The notes under the pieces were generated by a model. That model ran no database searches. It saw only the letters and a list, made by a program, of their open reading frames with translations, and was not told the origin of the DNA. Shown here one piece after another: positions 10,827 to 20,571 of a stretch of DNA of 64,000 nt. Location of the stretch: positions 1,732,616 to 1,796,615 of the forward strand of contig JABAKD010000018.1 of the NCBI GenBank assembly GCA_012845835.1, read 5' to 3'. Position 1 is the stretch's first letter. The number at the start of each line of letters is the position of its first letter. The stretch comes from Undaria pinnatifida (lineage: Eukaryota; Sar; Phaeophyceae; Laminariales; Alariaceae). The translations under genes and the position numbers were made by a program.

Positions 10827-13800
10827 CTGTGGAGCGTTGTATATGCCCAACGGAGGAAATCGAAAATCAATACAACAACACAGATCGGGACTCTCCCTGA
10901 GAAACAAAAATATAATCCACCCTGGGAAAGAAAATCAAAGATTGACACACCTATTTACCGCGGTGGGTGTACAGGGTGGCACGGTTTGCTATTTACCCGC
11001 CGTGAGGCGAGGGAATCATCTACAACAGCGTGACCACCGGCCAGGGACTGAAATTCCAGCAGAGCTCTCTCACCTTCACGCCTCGCAAACGTGGTCCTAC
11101 CCTGCGCCGTCAAATACAAAGCAGCCACGTGGCAAAGTGTGATTCCCATTCCGTCAAAGCCCTCTCGCTTTGTGCTATACCGCCACCCTGCTGCTTAATT
11201 ATAGTCTACTAGTCATGCATCAAAGTCTGCCTTCCAAGGGGGGAGTGACAGACTCGTCGATAATTTTACCGTATCAAATAAGAGACCATGAAGGCGTCGA
11301 TAGTTAATACTCTCGAGCTGAAACACGTAGGATGGCCAATCAAATCATATCGACATCCCATATTGTGTCGATTGCGCCACCCAACAGCTGCGACCCGTAC
11401 AGCACCTGCCTCGTCACTGCTACTACGGCGTCCAGTATGATGTGAAAACTACCCCTGCTGGTACCCGTCCAAACGAAATGTTTCGATAAACATGTCAACC
11501 GGTTTTGGTGGAATAGTGTTACAAAAGGGTCTGCCCGCCAGTGGGGGTAGTAGACTCGGCGATGGCTCTAACGTCTCAAACGTAAGACCATGACAGCGTT
11601 CATATCAATAGAAACCCCTACGTATCGCCTCGATACAGCCGCTCAATAGTGAAACCCGTACAGCAACCTCTTTCTTCCTGCCAATACAGCGCCCAGGCAT
11701 TTATTTGCGAAAGCCTTCCTTCCCCCAATTTTACCCGTCGGAAATCCCTAACCTAACGTTTGACCGACGTTTAGATATTTGTATGCTAGTCTTGCAGCAT
11801 GGTCTGCCCGCCCGTAGCAGACTCTCAGATCGCTCTCATACCGTGTCAAACGATAGACAACGAAGACGACAACATCAATATCCACGCTGCACATAGTTTT
11901 GGATGGCTACTAAAATAAGACCATCACACCATATCACTCTGACACGACCGATCAACAGCCGCGACCCGTACAGCAACTGGTTTCCTGCTATTACTCCCGG
12001 CCAAGTTATGTGAAATTTTCCTTTTTCAATTGGCACCCGTCGAAGATTCTAAACCAGCATTCGACATCTTTGTAGGGTGAAAAATCTTGCGGCAGGGTCT
12101 GCCAGTCAGTAGGGGTAGCAGACTCAGCAATTGTTCTTCCTTAGAAACCTAGAGACCATGCATGCCGACGCCAGACAGTATCGATATCAAACCCTATCCT
12201 TTCAATACAGCTGCCAAACCAACAACAACAAAAACCAGAATGTCTCGACGACATGCAGCATGAACACGACAGCATCAAACCTTTTGCTATCGATACAACC
12301 GCTTAGCTTCTGCGACCCGTAAAGCGACTGCTTCCTTCCGGTAGGAAAGAGCCCCAACGCTACAGAATGGCACGATGTGGGGATACTACATAGATGATAC
12401 CGTATTAGACGATACCATATATGTGGTTCATCATGGGCAATCGGCGCTGGCGATGACGGGGTATCTCCCGAACCAGCTGAAGCTAAATACAACGATAAAA
12501 TTGCGTTGAACACGTGGTTTGTCATTGGCGTGTATGCTATCGATGACGAGGTATTTCCTACAGAAAACGGGGAACAGCAGTAGCAGTGCCAATGCTGGCC
12601 GTCGACACTCCCGCTTTCAATGTGGGTGCCTCGACAAACAACGCAGGAAACGCAACTCCCCGCCAAAAGCTGCACAGGCATCCAGCTAACGTACAGAGAG
12701 CACAGCGGGAAATGTCGCTCACTTGACAAGACCTACGAACCATGCACAAGCCCCACCCAACACGCTTTAGTCACACAGATCCAACGGAAAATACAGAGCA
12801 GAGCACGAACCTTGCTCGCTCAACGAAACCTGCTAACCATGTCGAAGCCGCACAGGCGACATGTGTAACACTTCTTGCGCGGACGCATCGCGAACAACTG
12901 CTTGCCGCCGTTACTCCAGCAGGTAGGAGCGTTTACTGTACCTCTCCGCTAACACCCCTGAGGCTGTACGCCGCCCGGCTCTTGGCGCCCTTCTTTTTGG
13001 AGCTCCGGCGCACCCCATTGTGGGCCTTCTTGGCCTTGCCGTTCTTGGTTGTTGGGGCGAACACCTCCTTGGCCCCCTGAATGACGAAAGCATCGTTGAA
13101 ATAGCAGTACAATGGCAGGGGTGTAGGGGGTAGCACTTCTTGGCTAAATTCTTTTCTGAATGACGAGTCTCCTCAACCTGTTACCGTGGGAACGCCATGG
13201 TTGGTTTCCTTCCTAGCATGTATGTATAATAAGAATTGTTTTTAACAACGTCAGCTGTATGTTCGACGGTTGTAGGGTCGATACTCATCTTTGAAAGCTG
13301 CGTACTATACCGATCGCTTACAATTTTAGTAAGTTTTCATGGGTCAGAACCTAATAGACTAGTCTATAAGATGACATTATATTATTCCCCGTATACCCAG
13401 AGGCCACTTTTTTTTAAAAAACTCTTGTGTTTGGTTTAGGTACAGACCTTCACTACGTGACCAACCACCCTTAGGGACAAAAGCGCATGCATGCAGCCTG
13501 TGCCGTACCATATGTTAATCGTCGCCAGGTTTGTCGTTTAGGGTTCGTTTTTTCGCCGTGCATGGTCAACTTGAAGATAGACCGCGATAGATACAGCATG
13601 CCAGGCAGGGGTTGTGCGAGTTATTACTTCGTTTGATATATACGTACAGAATACATACGTCGACGCGTTCATCCTTCCGTAGTACCTGGCAAGCTGTTTT
13701 TGTTAATGCCGTGCAGATGGCGACAATTAGATCATCAATGTCTACTTGATCATAATCCACGTCGAAGAAATTGCACCCCCAGTTGGAACTACTGGATACT

Positions 13801-15685
13801 GAAAACTGTGAAATCGGGCCGTTGTCCGACATCGAACCGTCAAAGCACTTTGAGCAAATGCCCCTATCTATGGTGTGAGCGAACGCCAGCGTACAGTAGC
13901 AAGGATTTCATGCCATGTGGCGTAAAATACTCGTGACCTACCCTTCCCCTTCCGCGTTTTAGCCCGGGAACAACGTACAGTCTCTGCCCCTTACCTCGTC
14001 CTCCTCGGCCTCATTGGTCTCCTCATTTTGGATGGGAGTCTCTTCCTTGTCGTCGAGAACGATAATCCTCCCCTCCTCTCCAACGATGCCTGGTAGGCCC
14101 CCAGCGACGTCCTCGGGAGATCCGGATGACGTGGGACCTTGTCGCCAGAAATCGTTGACCAGCTTGATCATTTTTGCCTGAAAGTCGTCACGAAGAAGAA
14201 GCGAAAAGCACACGTGATTTCTGCTTCTGCAGTGCTACGAGGGGTGGTGATGAGCGGTACACGTGAAGGAAGCGCGGCCAGTGCACCTTCTTTCTGATTG
14301 ACAAAAAAACCCAAAAAAAGATTTGACGATGCTATCATAAGGGTGATGACACAAATACAACGTAGACATACTCCGTACAGATTTTCCTGCGATCTGCTTC
14401 GTAGAGGGTATCGGATTGCGTCCGCGTCGTTGCTATGCACCACAACATCAGCTTTACGCAATGCAGTCCGTAGTTGAGTATATAATGTAGTCTAGGGGGC
14501 GATATTAGGAAGTAAACCAATACCTGATAGGAGGCAATAACATTATTTTTACAGCCTTAGTACAGGATAGCTGTAATAAACAGAAGTACAGACCCAGGAT
14601 GGGGTTTCCATATATTTGGAAGGGGGTACGTTCTCCACTAACTTCAATACAAAGGTTCCCAAAATTCACGTTCACCCCTGTAAATATCAAAGGCCTTCGT
14701 TACTGTTAATACCAGCTGTGTCTTATTATAAATAAGTGTCATGTGTACTAGTAGTTGTAACGCTTCCTGAAACGGAAAAACAAAACTAACGATCGTGTTT
14801 TCACTGACACGCGACACTTACTTGCTGCAGGCACAGCGCTCTGTGGGGAATGCCTACAATCTGCTGCAGAGTGCTGCTACATGCCAGGTACATACAGCAG
14901 TAGTCGTAGCAGGAATGCATGGGCGATTGTCACAGCACAAGTTGGAAACAGCTATTGCGCCGTCGTGATCTCACCGACCATGTCATGCACTGGGTCGCGG
15001 CATGTTTGATTATCTCCAAGATCACCCTCGTGCGCTGGTCCGCGAACTGCCTTATGAAAGAAAAAAGGTCGCCCTGCAAGACAGCATCGCAACAAACGAG
15101 GGATGGAATGGGAATCGTTGTCATGATAACGCAGCAGTATAACATTGTCAGCGAAACCACGATAGGAACGTTACGAAAAGACAGATATGAAACAATACGA
15201 TTAGTAGCGAGTTTGGTTTTGTCAACCGTGTACTCGTACGGGCAGTGCGAGAGTGAAAAAATATACGAGAAGGACCATGCTGTGCTTGTGTAGTCTATAA
15301 TGGCACGATTCCCTGCATTACACTGCGGCGGACACGATTTGCTCGCGTCCCGACCAGAAGCTGGGCGTTACGTGAGTGTCATCCAGATCAAGCACGGTGC
15401 CATGTTGTGATGCCTGTACATTGCCGCCTGGAATACTTCCCACCCCCATTTCATGCCGCATCACACAGCCTTCTCATCGGCCTATCTGCACAAAATCATA
15501 TCATGCCGTGTCATGTCATGATGACATGTTATGTCATGTCATGTCGTCACATCGGGGGTGGTGGGAGCACTCACGATCGCCGCCATCGCTGCTTCTTCCC
15601 GGTTATCGGTACAGGTACCGAACAACCTCCTCCGGAGTTCGCAATTATTGTCGAGAGCACCGTTGACTCTATCTGCTGTATAGTG
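10575..15685 (-). CDS. unrecognised multi-exon gene with Cys-rich C-terminus (CCHC-like finger)
   Basis: I do not recognise the product. Proposed exons in transcript order: 15685-15575, 15413-15324, 15073-14975, 14863-14822, (14432-14379, weak), 14177-13995, 13805-13686, 13076-12942, 12669-12562 (weak), 11101-10997 and 10826-10575. Each is bounded by AG and GT, begins and ends in phase 0, and contains no stop until TAA at 10577-10575. The joined product is about 414 residues without the weak 54-base exon; the 5' end is not found. Visible features: a helix-prone exon (SFIRQFADQRTRVILEII), an acidic exon ending NEAEEDE, a lysine/arginine-rich exon (SSKKKGAKSRAA), and a last exon with C-x2-C-x12-H-x2-C and Phe at the C2H2-type core positions, followed by a basic tail. 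These suggest nuclear or nucleic-acid binding, by inference only. Confidence 0.6.
11220..12345. repeat. diverged tandem repeat, unit about 290 bases, 4 copies
   Basis: Units begin TCTGCC...GTAGCAGACTC at about 11226, 11529, 11801 and 12098, and each contains AGACCAT, an ATCGATA-like block and GCGACCCGTACAGCAACTG. The array fills most of the intron between the exons at 12562 and 11101 of the minus-strand gene. Confidence 0.7.
12562..12669 (-). CDS. possible Cys-rich exon of the minus-strand gene
   Basis: A phase 0-0 exon of 36 codons between GCCTGTGCAG and GTAGGA. It reads a cluster C-x2-C-x2-C followed by HWHC-x-CC, which could bind metal. The open frame continues past the donor to 12202, so either the exon is longer or the frame is open by chance. 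Support comes from phase and cysteine pattern only. Confidence 0.35.
15481..15545. repeat. short TGTCATG tandem array
   Basis: TGTCATG/TCATGTCATG units, including the palindrome GTCATGATGAC, lie in the intron between the exons at 15575 and 15413 of the minus-strand gene. Confidence 0.6.
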
Positions 15686-15781
15686 CTGATTCCACAACCC
15701 GAAGCTCTCTCAGCCCCTAACCGCGCGAGTGTGCGAAGAAAGTACGAGGTTCGTGCCGGCTTCAAGACGAGTTCCAAGTTG
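15575..15781 (-). CDS. 5'-most visible exon region, broken by an in-frame TGA
   Basis: After the acceptor ACAGCTAG at 15782 the frame reads 20 coding-like codons, then GTTAGG..., then a TGA at 15712-15710, then 45 more codons in the same frame to the donor at 15575. Either 15721-15686 is a 36-base intron (GTTAGG...AATCAG), giving phase 0-0 exons 15781-15722 and 15685-15575, or this is one exon with a premature stop. Other introns of this gene are 100 bases or more, so a 36-base intron would be unusual. Confidence 0.4.
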
Positions 15782-16030
15782 CTAGCTGTGCTTGATGGCT
15801 TCGCGTCGGGCTGTGGGTGCAGGTGGCTGTCTACTCGCGTGGCGGGTTTGACAGGTGTTCGGGCAGAAGGCTGGGCAGAAAGTGTGTGCGAGCGTGCGAG
15901 CTTGTGCGGTGTGCGAGCTTTGAACGATATCATGATGCGAGTCAAAGATAGCTCGTGACTGTGCCGTCGTTTAATCCCGCCGCACTTTTTGGTTCCGGTT
16001 CTCACGAAATTGCCGATATCTCGCCGCTAA

Positions 16031-16112
16031 ACCTCAACACTCAACAACCTCAACAACTCAGCACCTCGACCCTCAACACTCAACACTCAACACTCAACAC
16101 TCAACACCTCAA
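16031..16112. repeat. CTCAACA minisatellite
   Basis: Tandem CTCAACACT/CTCAACAAC units of about 9 bases, roughly nine copies, lie in sequence with no supported gene (15782-16640). Confidence 0.75.
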
Positions 16113-16639
16113 CGCCTCGTGGATAGCACAATGCCCCAATCTTTGATAATTGGCGTCCAAGCCCTACGAATCAGCCATGCGTGACACTGGCAAGATGGCA
16201 AGGGGTAAAAGGGGGTGGACGGTCAACTTGTGATTTCATGAACGGAATTCTCAGCTCGCGATTCACATGCGCATCGTCAGCGACACATTCGAGTAGCAGC
16301 AAGCAGCAGGTCTGTGCTATCCCCACCCCGTCTCAGTGTCAATTGGCGCATAGAACGAAGAGTCCTTTCAAGTTAATGGGCCGTCCTCCAGGCCACCACA
16401 GCAGTTAGCTTCAGTCAGTCATCAGGCATCGTGCCAATGGAAGACGGTAGCAGGTAGCAGAGGGGATGGCATAATCCGTGTACTCCAAACGTCCCCTATT
16501 GAGCCGCATAGATTAAGCTGCCATTTCATTGTTGTCTACCAGCACGGTATCTGTTTTCAATCGTCTTTTGTCTCGAACGTTTCCCTCGGCTCCACAATGA
16601 ATGATACACAAAGCACCACACTCCTACTGTACCACGTCG

Positions 16640-17565
16640 CCATGTCTCCTCTGCAGAAGTTGTAGCCTGCCCGAAGGGTAAGCTACTTTTTTTGTCGCCG
16701 GCTCTACGTAGTCAATGGCAGGAGGGTCTAGGACCAGTCGTTGTAGCCTGCCAGACGGCACAGCTATTTTTGTTGCTGCCTCCCTCTGGTGGCAGGTTCC
16801 AAGGCGAGTTATCGTTCCCTGCCCTAACGTCCCGGCAGCTACTTTTACTGTTGCTGGGTTTACCAGCATTCATGGTGAGAGGATCTAGGACGAGTCGCTG
16901 CGGCCCTCCCCGGAAGGACAGCCATTTTTGTCGTTTGCTCCATTAACGGTGGATGGGTACACGAGCCAGCTCTCTAGCCATCCTTATGTATGGTCTACAG
17001 AATAATACGGGACTACACAGGTGTATCTACCGCTTTCCCCACAGCCAGTATTTATGGTCCACAGAAGCATACGGGACTACACAGGTGTATCTACCGCTTT
17101 CCCCACAGCAAGTCCTATGAAATGAAGATGGTTGCAAGTCCCTGATTAGAACCGTGCAAGGCTTGCTTGAGGGGCAAATTACGAGAGTGAACAGGTGGGG
17201 GGGGGGGGTGCCGAACTGCATGAACCGGCTCTCATAACGGCAAGGATTCCAGTGCGTCATACTAAATTCTTCGCCGACTTTAAAGCCCGATGCATCCTGT
17301 TGTGCGCCACGCTAGCGCTACTTGAGGTGGAGTACAGGTACGTACCAAGCACAGCAAAAAAGATACTCCTGACATTCTGGTCAGGCTGATGCCCTTTTAC
17401 CTGCCAAATACGAAACATGTCAATATCCAGTAACGACGTACGGTTGGCCTATTGTTCACCCAAAAAGAGCGTATACAGAGACGGCCACCCATAACAAGAC
17501 AAGGGTCTAGGACGAGGCATCGTAGCCTGCCGTAAAGAACAGCTATGTTTGTGGCTGCCTTTAGT
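16640..17565 (+). repeat. degenerate repeats of a TCTAGGACGAG / GTAGCCTGCC module
   Basis: Modules with AGGGTCTAGGAC, GTCGTTGTAGCCTGCC and ACAGCTATTTTTGTTGCTG recur at about 16660, 16723, 16800, 16876 and 17500, ending at the right 1-kb repeat. A separate 64-base tandem duplication (16986-17113, TACGGGACTACACAGGTGTA twice) is embedded. No gene seen. Confidence 0.6.
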
Positions 17566-18577
17566 GGGAGGGTCTAGGTCGACGAGCGATTGTTCCGTTG
17601 GTTGGTGGAAGGGTAACTGGACGGGAGTGCTCGGAGGCGTTGATGGTTGGGGTAGGGGGGGCTATACCGAGGGTGCTCCGACGCAGGCTGCTTTGAGCCG
17701 CGCTGCGCCTTCCGTTTATTTTAGTTTCATTGGCTTTGAATTGCGCTGATTTTGCGCAGGAACTGGGTTTGCTTTGCCTTGATGTTGCTCTTGACTTGCT
17801 TGTCTTTGCTTTCTGCCCCCCTTGGTTAGCGTTGCTCTGCCTTGCGTTGGCTTACTTTGCCTTGTGCATCCTTGCATTCGTTGGCTTTGTTTTTACTTCC
17901 TGTGATTAGCGTTGCTTTGCATTGTATCGGCTTGCTAGCCGGCGCCCTCTGTGTTGTTCAAACAAATTTGTTTATAAAATTTGTTTGTAAAATACATTGC
18001 GTTGCTTTTCTCAGTTTCGGTCTTGCTTCCTTTGGTTAGCTTCGGTTTTTGCTTTTCTAGGATCTCTGCGCGGCTGATCTTCTTTAGATAAACAGTGCCT
18101 AACGTAGTTGTGTGTGCTTGAAAGCAATTGTTGGTCGATTCACTTTGGAGTGTTTTGCCAACTTATTCGCCATATTTCTGACGTTATTATTGTTTCGCCA
18201 AACATAGTTTTAAATTTTGCGTTTGATGGCGTTTTACCGCTTTAGGCCAGTTTTTTTTTGCTCACGTTAGTCCGCTGGCGGGTTTTATTCGTTCGCTTCG
18301 CTGGCTACATTTTTTTTTCGTTTTCTGAGTATTTCCCCTTCTCTCCCCCCTCCCGCCCGGGCTTTTTTTGTTTTTTTTTGCTGTTGGGTTGGACCACGCT
18401 TTTCTAGTCAGTAGGCTTTGCGTTTGGCGTGGCCTTTTTTTATTGTTGCAGCGAAGCGCGAACCTTGAAGAAACAAACAAGGTTGGGGTTGGTAGAGTAT
18501 TCATTTTGTGGGTGCCTGTACACACCCGAGTATCCCAACAAACGATCGGACGTGATCAGATGTGGCACCCGGGGTAG
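17565..18577 (+). repeat. 1-kb direct repeat, right copy (RDR)
   Basis: This is the partner of 9497-10480, in the same orientation; the shared blocks are listed there. It includes the TTGCGCTGATTTTGCGCA hairpin and ends in CACCCGGGGTA, after which similarity stops. Plus-strand sequence is T- and CTTTG-rich, which makes spurious open frames. Confidence 0.75.
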
Positions 18578-20010
18578 AATCGAGTTTCCAGAAAATGCAG
18601 ACATCGATGGCAAGGAGGTGGCGCCTTGATTTGGAACCCCTAAATTACTTGGAGAATCTAGGCCTCCTCGAAAATTGTGTCTGCTTCCTACGAACCCAAA
18701 GACAGAGAACATACGTTGTAATAAAAATACTGAGGATACGTGGAGACTGTCGTCCGCTTCGTCCCAAGCGGCTGGGTCGTTGGGACGGACTGCCACCACT
18801 CTACCCGTGGAGTGGACTTCGCGGACTCCCCGTGTCGCAAAATTCGAAATACGAACAAGCACAAATACGACAACATTCTTTGGAGCAGGAAGGAGCACAG
18901 ACTCAAGCAACTTTCGGCGTCGCGCGTATGGGACTTATGTCGGGGGCTCACCTCCGTGGCGTGAACTGGCGTGGACTGCGACATGAGTACCCGGGCGGGG
19001 CTCGCAAGTTTGCTTGCCTCCGTTTATGCCGTAGAAAACACTCATGGAGGTCTTGGCGTTGTGATCACACTGAAGTATGGGAGAATAGATCATATGGGTC
19101 GATGCGGCCATATGAACAGCTTGGAGAAGAGTTTAATCAGATACAAACCAGGTATCCTTCGAGCTATAGACTAGTCTAACTAACAGCTGACGCTTTTCAT
19201 TTTATTGATAGATACTAATAATGGCACCAGTATGACCAAGCAGTCGGCACGCACCTTGTACAGCAGTACTACCGTATGCATACACCAGGTATACGGGTAG
19301 ATTCCCACCACCAGCAGATTGAAGCACACCACCAATGAATAGCAGCCGCTTCCCATGGCCTCTGCTGTGTCAAGCGACCGTTACTGCTGCGTCTCTCTTC
19401 GAGTGTTGCTGATGGCACTGCTTTTTCTGTCTACTCGTAAACACGTATTTTCACGAATTGACAAGAGGCCTTCGGACAGGTATTCGGCATGGGGTATTGG
19501 TCGTGCGCGGTATGCCACTACGACGTACGAACAACTCCCCCGTAGTGCGTGCTCACCACAGCAGCTAGGGATATGGGGTGTTTCGGCCTTCTCTATACTA
19601 GGAATGCCCTAGAAATCTCGGCGCGCAATGAATGTATCGGTACTGCTGTCGGTGGTAGTGGGCCCTCCTATAACGAAATCGTAGAGCAACCCGAATCAGA
19701 CATGTTTCCATGATTTGAGATCCGATAATAAAAGGAGTATGACACCGCCCCTCCGAAGCATTCTTAGGGTAGTCCGTAGGCTGCAGGGCCTATGCAATAG
19801 TCAAGCCGCCAGGCGACAGGCGTTGTCTAGGGGGCGTGGGTTGCACGCTACCCTGCCGTCTGCCCTACGAGTATATACACCATGATACGCGGCCCCAGGT
19901 ACGAGTATCTAGGCACCAGGACACCTCGTGCCAGAGGCTTCTTGGATTAACGATGCGATCGTAGACACATTTAGTTCCAAATATAGTCTAGACTATGGTG
20001 CATTTAATTT
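18578..20010. other. no supported gene
   Basis: Several overlapping open frames occur on both strands (the longest, 205 codons, at 18562-19179 +). None has splice signals, a family motif or better composition than its competitors, so none is called. 19200-20010 looks like unique noncoding sequence. Confidence 0.45.
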
Positions 20011-20023
20011 ATGTTGTTTAAGT

Positions 20024-20562
20024 TCCTGGTTTTGGGAAACAATCAGCAGTACCAGCCTCGGCACTTGAATGGATCCGAAGAGGCCATGCCCTACACTTCA
20101 CCCAAGTACCAAGCACGGCTGTACAGGGTGTGGGGTCCCGATATTATTTTGTTTATTTTGTATGATCTGCCCTACTCAGCCACACCCCATGTCTGCTGAG
20201 TAAAACTAGGCACTGTGGTACTGAGGGCATTTCGCGCATGACATTCCTGGCATTTCGTGTATGATTTCGAACAATGTTCGGGGCTGCTGCGCGGTAACCC
20301 CTGATGTAGGTTGTGGCTTATGACTGATCACGCCCTATTGCTTCGCTGGTGGCTAGCTGCTGATATGTGCTTTGCTGATCGCGGTTGATATGCCGCTCTT
20401 GTATGGGAAACAACTAGCAATATTTACCTCGGTACTTGTACATCCTCGGTACTTGTACGTATCCGAAGAGGCCACGCCTTACCCTTCACCCAAGTACAAA
20501 GCACGGCTGTACAGTGTGTCGTGTCCCGATCTTATTTTCAATATTTTATATGATCTGCTAGC
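20024..20562 (+). repeat. pair of duplicated ~150-base segments with similar translations
   Basis: 20024-20170 and 20393-20562 share GGGAAACAA, CCGAAGAGGCCA, TTCACCCAAGTAC, AGCACGGCTGTACAG and TATGATCTGC. Both translate to EEA-x-PY-x-SPKY-x-ARLY with ILYDL near the end. This could be a decayed coding unit or an early satellite unit. Confidence 0.5.
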
Positions 20563-20571
20563 TAGTAGCTG

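Noticed and set aside
15407-15958. 183-codon plus-strand frame
   Set aside because: It runs antisense over exons of the minus-strand gene, which have consistent phases and splice sites on the other strand.
9497-18577. LTR retrotransposon
   Set aside because: The direct repeats lack TG...CA ends, no primer-binding site or polypurine tract was seen, and no reverse transcriptase, integrase or protease frame lies between them.
18562-19179. 205-codon plus-strand frame
   Set aside because: At least three other long frames overlap it on both strands with equal plausibility. It has no motif, no splice context and no conserved duplicate to judge by.
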